From a virus: a stretch of DNA of 43,500 nucleotides. This document shows, piece after piece, positions 32,937 through 40,973 of this stretch (positions within the stretch are counted from its first letter, which is position 1; every line of letters begins with the position of its first letter). The stretch is from the IMG/VR virus record IMGVR_UViG_3300020463_002732, positions 1 to 43,500 of that record; one strand, written 5' to 3'. The position numbers and the translations under genes are program-made. The notes under the pieces are model-generated. The model did not search any database, was not told the DNA's origin, and saw only the letters and a list, made by a program, of their open reading frames with translations.

Positions 32937-34666
32937 TTATAAAACTTATCAATTGATATTGATTCACATTCAATGGCTTCAATGTAGTCTGAATTATTCA
33001 AATGTTTGATTCTTCCAACTCCACGCACAACATCGTTGTCTGTGTATGAAAAGGGTCGATTGATAGTGATATCTACATAATAACCGTTGTCTACTCCTAG
33101 TGTGACAAATGTTACATACTTTTTGTTTCCGGCTTTGTAGACCCTTCCATTTGCAATTAAACCGCAAAATTCTACACGGTCAAGATATAGATGCTTTGTG
33201 TAGAAGCCTGGTAAGAAAGATTTGTTTGACCACCAACCATATTTCTTGTATTGATACACAGGATCATCCCATCGATCTGTTTTGGAAATGGTTGTTGGTT
33301 CCAGTCCAGCTCGTTTGGCTTCTGTCTTGTACACCCAACGCTTGTATGATCCTTTGCAGTGTTTTAGTGCGCCTTTCCAAAATCCTTTGACGTTGTGTGC
33401 CTTTTGGTATGCTAGTGCCCATATCAGTCTGCCCAAGTTTACAGCATGTGCCCTGCATAATCCAAAACCACTCAGTGCTTGCAACGATCTAAATATTTCA
33501 TCTTTGCGTGGATGATCTCCTAGTCGAGTCATGAACTCCATCACACGTTCTTCATTCTTTTTGGCAAATGCTCTGCGATACATGTCTGCTTCATAGGTGC
33601 TACATCCAACCAATTTGGATATCTGCATGATGGCATCATCTTCACACACTACCACATCCGATATTCTATCCGAAGTCCAATCATTAAAGAAAGCTGCCTT
33701 GCGTCTACCTTCCATGGCCACTGGACGTATCAGTGCTGTGGCAAACACACAATCAAGCATTGACTGTGGGCGTATGGCTCGGAACAGTCTTCGCATGGCT
33801 GGAGATTCTCCCTGGGTAACCCCCAACACGTCTCCCCGACTCAACAAAGACGAAGTAGCCTCGTCGATCTCTGGATATTCGTATAACTTGGTTGTTGGAT
33901 CGATCTCCAACAGTTGACTGAGTCCTCTGTTTGCTAGGATGTCTACTTTGAGATGTTCGAGATCTTCCACTTCGTTTTTGTCCAACAGTATCTGATTGGT
34001 TTGTGATATTAAAGATTTTGGTAATTGCCTTGTAAACATTAAGATGCCTCCACAGTGTTTTGATATACATTTCTTTTTGCCTTTCAATTTTGATTCTATG
34101 CGTTTTGCCTCCACTGGATCGATGCCCAGCGATTCGTAGGTGAACTTCCTGGGCAAGCGTCCCCGATACCCTAATCTTTTGGCTGCCTCGCGCCTAGCCG
34201 ACTTGTCTTGATACAAAACATAGTTTGATATCCTTGCTGACTTGCCTGGCCATTTTTTAAATATGCGATCCATTACTTCTGTCTGACGATAGTGTGGATA
34301 ATCAATGTCCACATCAGGAAGATCATCTCGCTTGGGGTTGAGGAATCGAGCCACAGGAATGTCCCACTGTACAGGGTCAACATCAGTGATGCCCATAAGG
34401 TAACACACCAGACTGGATCCTGCTGATCCTCTTGTCATATGAGGAATGTCTTGAGTGATATCAAGAATATCACGGATCTGTAGAAAATAATCTACAAACC
34501 GGAGATCAAGAATGATCTCAAACTCCTCTGCAAGTCTTTGTTGGTATTCTGGTTGTGGGGGACAGGTACGTGTGAAACGTTCAGTAAGTTTGCCTATAAG
34601 TTCTATCGCCTTTACGTCTTCCATTGTCTTTGCCTTTGTTGCCTTGTGTGCCTTGAGTTGCCTCAA
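32933..34666 (-). CDS. DnaE-like polymerase III alpha core (577 residues)
   Basis: The sequence has the palm and finger parts of C-family DNA polymerase: TRGSAGSSLVCYLMGITDVDP, LPDVDIDYP (D118, D120), HLKVDILANRGLSQL (D242), VTQGESPAMRRLFRAIRP and a C-terminal FVTLGVDNGYYVDIT region that looks like an OB fold. The PHP exonuclease domain and most of the N terminus of host DnaE (about 1,100 residues) are missing. All three catalytic aspartates are present. A TTG start at 34666 lies 10 bases from GATAAATA; an ATG at 34624 is the alternative. Whether it replicates or repairs phage DNA is unknown. Confidence 0.8.
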   Translation of the reverse strand: MRQLKAHKATKAKTMEDVKAIELIGKLTERFTRTCPPQPEYQQRLAEEFEIILDLRFVDYFLQIRDILDITQDIPHMTRGSAGSSLVCYLMGITDVDPVQWDIPVARFLNPKRDDLPDVDIDYPHYRQTEVMDRIFKKWPGKSARISNYVLYQDKSARREAAKRLGYRGRLPRKFTYESLGIDPVEAKRIESKLKGKKKCISKHCGGILMFTRQLPKSLISQTNQILLDKNEVEDLEHLKVDILANRGLSQLLEIDPTTKLYEYPEIDEATSSLLSRGDVLGVTQGESPAMRRLFRAIRPQSMLDCVFATALIRPVAMEGRRKAAFFNDWTSDRISDVVVCEDDAIMQISKLVGCSTYEADMYRRAFAKKNEERVMEFMTRLGDHPRKDEIFRSLQALSGFGLCRAHAVNLGRLIWALAYQKAHNVKGFWKGALKHCKGSYKRWVYKTEAKRAGLEPTTISKTDRWDDPVYQYKKYGWWSNKSFLPGFYTKHLYLDRVEFCGLIANGRVYKAGNKKYVTFVTLGVDNGYYVDITINRPFSYTDNDVVRGVGRIKHLNNSDYIEAIECESISIDKFYN

Positions 34667-34676
34667 ACAGTAAACG

Positions 34677-34684
34677 TATTTATC
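34677..34684 (-). promoter_or_regulatory. Late promoter GATAAATA
   Basis: On the minus strand GATAAATA lies 10 bases before the TTG start of the DnaE-like gene. It fits the late consensus. The 31 bases between it and the stop of the next upstream gene hold nothing else. Confidence 0.5.
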
Positions 34685-34715
34685 TTTTTTCGAATTGCTA
34701 ATTTAAGTTTTTGAA

Positions 34716-34937
34716 CTACTGCCAAGGACGACCAGGAGTCAATGGAGTTGAACCATCTTGCAACAACTTGCGATTGGCGGAGTCATTGTCACCACCGGAT
34801 GCGTAGAGTGTAGGCAGATTGGCTTTTTTGAGAGTGGCACGTTTGCCATCAGTGGCACGTTTGGTTTTTGCCAATGCAAGTTTTTGTTCTTGACGTTGCC
34901 GTTTGTTTGCAAGATGAGATATTCCGTTGGCACTCAT
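34716..34937 (-). CDS. Small virion-type protein (73 residues)
   Basis: The protein starts MSANGISHLANKRQRQEQKLALAK and ends TPLTPGRPWQ, with NLPTLYASGG in the middle. This arrangement of a basic helix, then LPTLY and a final GRPW, resembles small conserved structural proteins of marine T4-like phages. A perfect TATAAATA lies only 5 bases before the ATG, so it is probably a late gene with a leaderless or nearly leaderless mRNA. An upstream in-frame ATG at 34961 overlaps the preceding gene and lies before the promoter. Confidence 0.6.
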   Translation of the reverse strand: MSANGISHLANKRQRQEQKLALAKTKRATDGKRATLKKANLPTLYASGGDNDSANRKLLQDGSTPLTPGRPWQ

Positions 34938-34942
34938 GCAAA

Positions 34943-34950
34943 TATTTATA
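34943..34950 (-). promoter_or_regulatory. Late promoter TATAAATA, minus strand
   Basis: A perfect TATAAATA on the minus strand, overlapping the stop of the preceding fusion gene and 5 bases before the ATG at 34937. Confidence 0.7.
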
Positions 34951-36064
34951 ATGTTTCCCATGACTGAACACCTTTATGTTGCACAGCAAAATTCATGTAC
35001 ATCCTTATTTTATCTAATTCTTCTATATTGGTCATACAACAGTGTTCGTTTGCAAAATACAAATTGACATTGTTACGTAAAGCGACATCAAGTATTTCAT
35101 TCCGTCTGCCAATGTCATCAGGCAAAGAATACATGCTACACATGACAATGCCTTCTGGTTTTTGTTTAATACACTGTTCTAGCACAGGTAACCATTCCAA
35201 ATGTTCATTTTCAAATTGAACTGCTACACATGATATCCTATTGCGTTGGCAATATTCATCGATAACTTTGCGTTGAAAATGCACAGGTATGTGTTTGTCA
35301 AAACAAGTATTGTTGCCTACATAAGCAATAATGTTTTGGTTTGAAAGATCAAAAATTTGTTGTTGTTCATAGTCGCCGGGGGCCCTAAAAAAACCTCCAG
35401 GTAGGCGACCACCATACTCTTCTCCTTCAATTAACACATGCCAGTCTACTGCCATACGAGTGTATCCAGTTTGATTGTTGACATTGCCATGAATATGTTC
35501 TTGATGGAATAAGTGACACTGGCCTGGTTGGATGTTAACCGGTCTAGATATTTTAACACATTCTGATTCAAATTGATCTTGATTCATTTTTTGTTCAATA
35601 GATTGTTTGGTCAAACGACGTGAAGATTCTGTGTCAGCTATCCACATAGAATTGGTGTCTTCACAAGTAGTGAGAGCCATCCAGATAGTACGTTGGCCCC
35701 GTCCATTGTTGTAAAACACACCTTGATGGAAAGGCAGTTTTCTAGACACGTGTTGTTGATTGGGGATCACACAGTTTAAAGTGGCCTGACGTTTTATTAA
35801 GTATTTTTTCCCGCCAAGCAAAGGTTGAATGTACTCCTCAGCAAATTTATCAAATTGTTCTGCAAACTGTTGTCGACCAAAGGCGGACTGCACATGGATA
35901 GTGAGATCTTGAATTTGACCCGCTGTAAGATGTTCGTGTGCCCGACTGAGATCATTAATTAAGGGAAACTTTTCTTGTATAACAGACAACACTTGACTGG
36001 GCCAAGGATATTTAAAAATATCATAGTTAAGAGTTTTATTTTCCCAACACTGATGTGTGTGCAT
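34946..36064 (-). CDS. 2OG-oxygenase-like / LIC12192-like fusion, copy 2
   Basis: The 372-residue protein has the same two-part layout as the product of 27189-28310: PFHQGVFYNNGRGQRTIW, again with H-Q-G instead of HxD, HQEHIHGNVNNQTGYTRMA with distal histidine and arginine, VLIEGEEYGGRLPGGFFRAPGD, then a C-terminal domain with IPVHFQRKVIDEYC, SMYSLPDDIGRRNEIL and LYFANE. The copies are diverged but colinear, so both are probably functional. ATTAAATA lies 6 bases before the ATG. The pair may act on different sugar substrates. Confidence 0.62.
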   Translation of the reverse strand: MHTHQCWENKTLNYDIFKYPWPSQVLSVIQEKFPLINDLSRAHEHLTAGQIQDLTIHVQSAFGRQQFAEQFDKFAEEYIQPLLGGKKYLIKRQATLNCVIPNQQHVSRKLPFHQGVFYNNGRGQRTIWMALTTCEDTNSMWIADTESSRRLTKQSIEQKMNQDQFESECVKISRPVNIQPGQCHLFHQEHIHGNVNNQTGYTRMAVDWHVLIEGEEYGGRLPGGFFRAPGDYEQQQIFDLSNQNIIAYVGNNTCFDKHIPVHFQRKVIDEYCQRNRISCVAVQFENEHLEWLPVLEQCIKQKPEGIVMCSMYSLPDDIGRRNEILDVALRNNVNLYFANEHCCMTNIEELDKIRMYMNFAVQHKGVQSWETL

Positions 36065-36070
36065 AAAAAA

Positions 36071-36078
36071 TATTTAAT
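36071..36078 (-). promoter_or_regulatory. Late promoter ATTAAATA
   Basis: ATTAAATA on the minus strand, 6 bases before the ATG of fusion copy 2. It fits the consensus N(A/T/C)TAAATA. Confidence 0.5.
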
Positions 36079-36090
36079 TGCTACAATTAA

Positions 36091-36966
36091 TTAGGACACA
36101 GTGATTGGAGCCATTGTGTTGTTGGCATGATACCACAGATTAAATTTATGATATAGATAGTCTTGAAATGACAACACCACGACTCTGTTTGCATTTTCTG
36201 TTGACTCATCCACTGAAGCATCTACATAGATCAATTCTTCACTGTAGGTGCCTGGACCTACATAATCTGATGAAGAAGAATCAGATTCATTGCCGCCCCA
36301 ACCATCTCCAAGAGGATCCTGATATGTTGGTTTTTTTGCCAACATGTAGGTGTGTTGTCTTGTGGAATCATACATGATGTCAGCTATGTCACCAGTTGCT
36401 TCAAAACAAATGGTATTATTACTGTTAACATCAAAATTGAAATGCCATTCACCTTGATGCTCACTCACAATGGCTGGTCGATAAAATGGGCCTGGTAGAT
36501 CATAAGTTGAATCATTGGTGACCATGTTGCCCCACCACAAGGTGTATGACCAATCATCTGCTGAAGTGTTCTTGATTTTTGCAACTGGATCTTCCAACAT
36601 TTGACGTGCTGTTGAAGTGCCTGTGCCTGTGGCAGTGTTATAGTTGTACTGAGTGGCCACAGTTTGAACATCATCAATCAATATGTTGTCAATTCTGACA
36701 TCTGTGAAAGCGCCTGATTTGTCTGGTACAATTCGAATTGTATGATTTGCTTGTGACAAAGTTTGCGTCCATGTTAAAGTGGCTCCTGAATTGTCAACAG
36801 TTTTTGTGTCTTTGAGCACATCATCTACGTAGACTTTGACTTCAATATCATTAGTGGATAATATTTCTGTCGATGAGTCTGCAAAAGTTTCGACATAATC
36901 TGCAAGATCACTGTGTGCTGTGTCCACAGCATATCTTTTGCTTAGGTTAATTTTCCAAACGCTCAT
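36091..36966 (-). CDS. Virion-type beta-rich protein (291 residues)
   Basis: The start MSVWKINLSKRY follows CATAAATA on the minus strand by 7 bases. The protein is acidic, beta-rich and rich in S, T, D and N, with repeated strand-like blocks (DIEVKVYVDDVLKDTKTVD, NHTIRIVPDKSGAFTDVRID). It includes a low-complexity loop GWGGNESDSSSSDY and ends FNLWYHANNTMAPITVS. This resembles phage tail or capsid decoration proteins, but no family is recognised. The late promoter supports virion use. Confidence 0.6.
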   Translation of the reverse strand: MSVWKINLSKRYAVDTAHSDLADYVETFADSSTEILSTNDIEVKVYVDDVLKDTKTVDNSGATLTWTQTLSQANHTIRIVPDKSGAFTDVRIDNILIDDVQTVATQYNYNTATGTGTSTARQMLEDPVAKIKNTSADDWSYTLWWGNMVTNDSTYDLPGPFYRPAIVSEHQGEWHFNFDVNSNNTICFEATGDIADIMYDSTRQHTYMLAKKPTYQDPLGDGWGGNESDSSSSDYVGPGTYSEELIYVDASVDESTENANRVVVLSFQDYLYHKFNLWYHANNTMAPITVS

Positions 36967-36973
36967 GTTTTTA

Positions 36974-36981
36974 TATTTATG
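36974..36981 (-). promoter_or_regulatory. Late promoter CATAAATA
   Basis: CATAAATA on the minus strand, 7 bases before the ATG at 36966. The divergent yqgE gene has TTTAAATA at 37023-37030, so two late-type promoters lie back to back. Confidence 0.6.
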
Positions 36982-37022
36982 TACAAACAATTCAAGATGT
37001 TACAACTACACATATCAGCTTA

Positions 37023-37030
37023 TTTAAATA
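37023..37030 (+). promoter_or_regulatory. Late-like promoter TTTAAATA for yqgE
   Basis: TTTAAATA lies 8 bases before the ATG at 37039. This supports using that ATG over one at 36979 upstream. Confidence 0.45.
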
Positions 37031-37038
37031 CTGTTGCA

Positions 37039-37584
37039 ATGACAGATCTTATTCTGGCCTCACACTTGACAAACACACAATCTCATGACATATGGAAAAA
37101 CAGTGTAATACACATTTCAGAACAAACAGAAGGTACACTAGGCTTTATTATGAATCAATCAGTTGCTAATATTGATCATCTTGCTATTTCAAAAATATAT
37201 GGAATAGGATCTTTGCCTAAAAGTAGGGTGTGGTGTGGTGGCCCTGTGATGACCGATCGTTGCACTGTGATACATTCAACAGACTATGTTCACAAAGACA
37301 CTAGAAAGATGAGCGAGCATGCCGCATTGACTTTCAATGACAAGGTGGTCCGTGACATTCAAGAAGGCAAAGGCCCTAAACATTACAAAGTTATACTAGG
37401 CTTTTGCCAATGGGAGACCGGACAACTAGATGCTGAAATCATGCGGGGGTCTTGGCTGGCCACTAGTCATTCAAATTTGATGTGGTCTTCATACAAAAGC
37501 AAAGACAAAATGTGGCGTAGAATTATAGAACGTGACACCAGGCAAGACGCCAAAACATTTCTTGACTCTCTCACTGTAGAATAA
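37039..37584 (+). CDS. yqgE: YqgE/AlgH family protein
   Basis: The 181-residue protein follows the DUF179 (YqgE/AlgH) pattern: LILASHL, a WKNSVIHISEQTEGTLGFIMNQ block (family: F.rsVi.l.eH...ga.GlviNrp), VWCGGPV, VILGFCQWETGQLDAEIMRGSWL (family: GyaGWgpGQLe.El..n.W). The start at 37039 is supported by a late-like promoter and the family start. YqgE is widespread in bacteria with no settled function, so a phage copy is odd. It is followed 11 bases later by the sugar dehydrogenase gene. Confidence 0.8.
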   Translation: MTDLILASHLTNTQSHDIWKNSVIHISEQTEGTLGFIMNQSVANIDHLAISKIYGIGSLPKSRVWCGGPVMTDRCTVIHSTDYVHKDTRKMSEHAALTFNDKVVRDIQEGKGPKHYKVILGFCQWETGQLDAEIMRGSWLATSHSNLMWSSYKSKDKMWRRIIERDTRQDAKTFLDSLTVE

Positions 37585-37595
37585 GTACACACATA

Positions 37596-38762
37596 ATGAA
37601 TATAACAATGCTTGGACTTGGCAAGTTAGGACTGCCGGTGGCCGAATGCATGGCCACAGCACACACAGTCAAAGGTTATGACATCAGCACAGACATCAAA
37701 AGCGATGCAATCAATGTGTGCCAAAGCATGTGGAACGCCTGTCAAGACGCTGATATAATTTTTATAGCTGTGCCCACCCCTCATGAAGATCGATATGGTG
37801 GCGAGTTGCCCACTTCTCATCTGCCTAAAAAGGATTTTGATTATACATCTCTGCAAGGAGTTTTGAAAAATGTTGTAGAATATGCTCCTGCCACATCACT
37901 CATAGTGAATATTTCAACTGTGTTGCCTGGCACCCTACGTCCTATGATCCATGCACTGGGCATACAAGATAGATTCTGTTACAACCCTTATCTCATTGCA
38001 ATGGGCACTGTGGCAGAGGACTTTCGCAATCCAGACATCATGATGTTGGGTTTTGATCGATGGCACACAGACCAACATCAATCACAGGCCAGCACACTGA
38101 TAAGATTCTATGCTACTCTGCATCACCGCACTCCACACATCACATGTGGCACATGGGAAGAAGCAGAATGCATCAAAATTTTCCACAACACCTACATCTC
38201 TGCTAAGATCACCATTGCCAACATGATTCAAGATGTCACTGCCCGCATTGGACATGCCAATCCCAGTGTTATTGCAGAATCACTGCGTCATGCTGATCGA
38301 GTGGTGGGCACCAAGTACATGGAGCCAGGCATGGGCGATGGCGGACCATGTCACCCCAGAGACAACATTGCACTGTCATGGTTGGCACACAAACTTGACC
38401 TTGGATATGATCTGTTTGCAGACATCATGCGATCACGTGAACGACAGTGTGAATTGATTGCTGAACAACTGTGTGGCAATGACATGCCCATTGTGATCAT
38501 GGGCCGTGCATTCAAGCCTGGTGTCACCCTCACTGATGGATCACCAGCCATGTTGGTGGCACACTACTGTGAACAGCAGGGACGCACCATTGAGTGGGAC
38601 TGTGTGCATCACACACCAGCACAGTATCTGTTGGCACATGATCAAGACTACCACACATCTGAGTATCCATTTGCTGTGGGATCAATCATACATGACATGT
38701 ATCGCAGATATCCCAACCACCTGGAAGACATCACAGTGCAGTGGTATGGTGTGCGATACTAG
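37596..38762 (+). CDS. UDP-glucose/GDP-mannose dehydrogenase family enzyme
   Basis: This enzyme oxidises a nucleotide sugar C6 alcohol to a uronic acid with two NAD+. Seen are the Rossmann start MLGLGKLGLPVA, IAVPTP, NISTVLPGT, EAECIKIFHNTYISAKI, and the catalytic cysteine in GDGGPCHPRDN. The last replaces GGxCFPKD, with arginine in place of the usual lysine. The C-terminal domain has VIMGRAFKPGVTLTDGSPA. The length of 388 is normal. UDP-glucuronate or a similar sugar could feed the glycan cluster. Codon use here becomes richer in CA and TG than in the left part. Confidence 0.87.
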   Translation: MNITMLGLGKLGLPVAECMATAHTVKGYDISTDIKSDAINVCQSMWNACQDADIIFIAVPTPHEDRYGGELPTSHLPKKDFDYTSLQGVLKNVVEYAPATSLIVNISTVLPGTLRPMIHALGIQDRFCYNPYLIAMGTVAEDFRNPDIMMLGFDRWHTDQHQSQASTLIRFYATLHHRTPHITCGTWEEAECIKIFHNTYISAKITIANMIQDVTARIGHANPSVIAESLRHADRVVGTKYMEPGMGDGGPCHPRDNIALSWLAHKLDLGYDLFADIMRSRERQCELIAEQLCGNDMPIVIMGRAFKPGVTLTDGSPAMLVAHYCEQQGRTIEWDCVHHTPAQYLLAHDQDYHTSEYPFAVGSIIHDMYRRYPNHLEDITVQWYGVRY

Positions 38763-39697
38763 TCCCACCAAAAGAATCTAAATGATCCACATCTCACATC
38801 ATGACCAAAATTGTTGAGATCCCATTCCTCAGCAATCCATTGAATGCGTTGATCAGGAGTCATGGCACAGTATTCAGACCATCTTGCTCGAATCCACAGC
38901 ACCAGAGGTCTGAACTGAGGATCAATGCTGGCCATGATGCTGTCATCCTGCAGACGTTGTGCCAGTCCTGAAGGCCCCCAGCGATGCAGAAAAGTTTGTG
39001 TGAGATACCATGAGGTTTTCAGTTTGGCCCATGTGTGGTGAGGCGTGCGAAACACATAACCTTCTGTGCGATCTTGGTTGGCTCTTGATTTGAGTTCAGC
39101 AAATGTTTCTGACCATCGAGGTGTGTGCTGGATGCCCAACTGATCAGCTATGATCTGCAACACATCCGCAGATTGATCATGTTCAGCGGACCATGTGTTC
39201 TCTCTGCGAGCCACACAGTAGATGCCTGGTGGATCCTTGGTGATGCTGGCATCTGTGACCCATTCAAACCACACAGTGTGATGAGGCCATTGGCTGAGCA
39301 CTGTATGCCACTGTGCAATGTCCACTGTGGCACGGAATCGCTGGGTCCAATCATTGTGTGTGTGACCCATGTGAGTGATGATGGAGTGACCTCGATGTTG
39401 TGACACTGCCATGGGCACTCCATCCCACTTGCGATGCACTTCGCACACAGCATCATCCGGCACTGTGGGTGCTCGACTCTCCACACCATAGGTGTAGATC
39501 TTGCGGAATGGTGCTGAGATGATTCTGAAATGTCGATCCACTGTGACGCCACGCATGAGTTCCATCTCAGGTGACCACAGATCACGCCATGTCACTCGTG
39601 GTGTGTAGTTGATGGCATACCAACCTTCTGGTGTGCTGGACATGTGAACAAGATGTCGATGTTGAGCCACCCAGTTGCGGATGTGATCGCGATGCAT
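38759..39697 (-). CDS. RNA ligase (T4 Rnl1-like)
   Basis: The 312-residue protein has nucleotidyltransferase motif I KWDG (adenylated Lys90), a FRKIYTYG block before it as in Rnl1-type ligases, a VWFEWVT motif, TEGYVFRT (motif IV) and WAKLKTSWY (motif V, K-x-K). It should seal RNA 5'-phosphate and 3'-hydroxyl ends. T4 uses such a ligase to repair host-cut tRNA, countering anticodon nucleases. It has a late-type CATAAATA 5 bases before its ATG. Its stop overlaps the dehydrogenase stop region tail-to-tail. Confidence 0.8.
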   Translation of the reverse strand: MHRDHIRNWVAQHRHLVHMSSTPEGWYAINYTPRVTWRDLWSPEMELMRGVTVDRHFRIISAPFRKIYTYGVESRAPTVPDDAVCEVHRKWDGVPMAVSQHRGHSIITHMGHTHNDWTQRFRATVDIAQWHTVLSQWPHHTVWFEWVTDASITKDPPGIYCVARRENTWSAEHDQSADVLQIIADQLGIQHTPRWSETFAELKSRANQDRTEGYVFRTPHHTWAKLKTSWYLTQTFLHRWGPSGLAQRLQDDSIMASIDPQFRPLVLWIRARWSEYCAMTPDQRIQWIAEEWDLNNFGHDVRCGSFRFFWWD

Positions 39698-39702
39698 GGA
39701 GA

Positions 39703-39710
39703 TATTTATG
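39703..39710 (-). promoter_or_regulatory. Late promoter CATAAATA before the RNA ligase
   Basis: CATAAATA on the minus strand, 5 bases before the ATG at 39697. A GC-rich stretch with GCCGCC/GGCGGC repeats lies just upstream (39712-39730), comparable to the hairpin region at 43318-43385 which also flanks a late promoter. Confidence 0.55.
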
Positions 39711-39817
39711 AGCCGCCGAAGCGCCGCCGCTGTAGAGCAAAGCGAACAGCCGCAAAGTTGCGACAGATTGCAGTTTGGCCTCTAGAGATTGCATCAGAGT
39801 GTGCAGAGGTCATAACT

Positions 39818-40153
39818 ATGTGTATCCGAATGACCTGCGATATATGTGACTGTGATGATCATCCCAATCAAGTGTGCCCCACATGTGTGAACTGCATAGG
39901 TCATCACACCACTGAAGCGGATTATGATCATGTGCATGCAGAATATGTGGATCGAGATGGTGTCACACAGGTGATTGACTATGACGATGATGTTGAAGAA
40001 GAGGTGATTGAGCAATGCACAGCCGCACCACGCACCAAACCACACTATCGATACAATGGTGCAACAGGTGAGATCACCCAGGTGGATGCTGTGCAGTCTA
40101 GCACCACAGGCGATGCTGATGTAGACATCATTGCAGAAGCATTTGGATTGTAG
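39818..40153 (+). CDS. Acidic, cysteine-rich protein
   Basis: The start MCIRMTCDICDCDD gives 111 residues. Other candidate starts are 39830 and 39692; the last would overlap the RNA ligase promoter. The N terminus has a cluster of cysteines and histidines (CDICDCDDHPNQVCPTCVNC), suited to binding zinc. The middle is very acidic (DYDDDVEEEVIEQ), and a possible repeat of EITQVDAV/GVTQVIDY is seen. It is followed by a hairpin. Function unknown. Confidence 0.5.
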   Translation: MCIRMTCDICDCDDHPNQVCPTCVNCIGHHTTEADYDHVHAEYVDRDGVTQVIDYDDDVEEEVIEQCTAAPRTKPHYRYNGATGEITQVDAVQSSTTGDADVDIIAEAFGL

Positions 40154-40417
40154 AGAGAGGTGTGTGTTTCAGTCACACACTACCTTGACACATACTGATC
40201 TGAGCCTCTCTACATGTGCAATTGTACGTGAATAATCGGCCACCTGCAACCAAAAAAATTGGCCGTGCAGTTTTTTGCATATCCTTAATGTATCTGAGCT
40301 GGTGATTCCTTCTCTGTGCCCACTGCTTAAATCAAGAATAGAGGCTAGCCATTTCAAAAAACCAATTGTACAGTGTGTGTTGTAAAGCCCCGGTGGTGCT
40401 GAAATCGAAATGGTCAG
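40154..40417. other. Convergent intergenic region with hairpins
   Basis: The region lies between a plus gene and minus genes that end facing it. GTGTGTG (40160-40166) and CACACAC (40174-40180) form a 7-base hairpin just after the upstream stop. An AGAGAGG near 40154 has a CCTCTCT partner near 40206. A T6 run near 40270 follows a CTGCA/TGCAG pair, a possible weak terminator. A minus-strand open frame of 62 codons (40357-40169, TTG start) looks protein-like but has no start signal, so it is not called. Confidence 0.4.
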
Positions 40418-40936
40418 TCACGCATAGTGTGAGTCCCACCATCTGGCATCTGTGTGTGCTGGCATAGACTGGGCAACGTCTAGGCTCAAGTATGCCTCCT
40501 CTGCAGAGTCCATGCCCTGCATGCCCTGTTCAGAGCCTTCTGCGGACAATAAGCCTCCAGTGGCTCGAGCAATGGCATCGCATATCTTGTCCTCCAGTGC
40601 AGAAGTGTATGCCAAGCCTGCTCGATCAAAGTCAGCATATGTCAGTGCCACTGTGCCTTCACCAATGTTGTATGCATCACCATGTACACCTTCATCAATG
40701 TCCCACACATCATCTGTAATGTGTGTCACGAACTCCAGTGCATCATCTGTAATTTCAGCATCACCCCAGAGGCCTCCCTTGTACATGCCAGCCCAACCCT
40801 GGCCCAATGCCACACGGATCTCATAGCCTCGGCCTGCATATGCGCCACCCATGTCTGCAATGCTCACTGCGGGCAGTGTGTCCAGTTGTGTTAATAGTTC
40901 TGTTGCGATAGTGTATGTTTGTGTGTTTGTTGTCAT
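40418..40936 (-). CDS. Early acidic protein, MTTNTQ type A (172 residues)
   Basis: The protein starts MTTNTQTYTI. It is rich in D, E, G and A (DDALEFVTHITDDVWDIDEG), so its net charge is strongly negative. Its own TTGACA/TATAAT promoter ends 6 bases before the ATG, which predicts a leaderless mRNA. It may be a host-takeover or DNA-mimic type protein, which is only a guess from charge and expression. The MTTNTQ start is shared with the three proteins encoded at 40974, 41460 and 41696, while the rest of the sequence is different. Confidence 0.65.
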   Translation of the reverse strand: MTTNTQTYTIATELLTQLDTLPAVSIADMGGAYAGRGYEIRVALGQGWAGMYKGGLWGDAEITDDALEFVTHITDDVWDIDEGVHGDAYNIGEGTVALTYADFDRAGLAYTSALEDKICDAIARATGGLLSAEGSEQGMQGMDSAEEAYLSLDVAQSMPAHTDARWWDSHYA

Positions 40937-40942
40937 GTTTTT

Positions 40943-40970
40943 ATTATACTCCCAATTACCAATCTGTCAA
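40943..40970 (-). promoter_or_regulatory. Early promoter, type A
   Basis: On the minus strand TTGACA (40970-40965), 16 bases, and TATAAT (40948-40943). The ATG at 40936 lies exactly 6 bases after the -10. The spacer contains TGGTAA and GGGAG. Confidence 0.8.
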
Positions 40971-40973
40971 CTG

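Noticed and set aside
39692-39817. Upstream extension of the acidic cysteine-rich protein
   Set aside because: It overlaps the RNA ligase start and its late promoter, and the sequence is a basic, GC-rich stretch unlike the rest of the protein.
40153-40211. AGAGAGG/CCTCTCT pair with inner hairpin looks like a tRNA acceptor stem
   Set aside because: No D-arm GG, no anticodon arm and no T-arm consensus; length is too short.
40169-40357. Minus-strand 62-codon frame with protein-like sequence
   Set aside because: TTG start, no ribosome site or promoter, and codon use unlike neighbours; left as part of the intergenic region.
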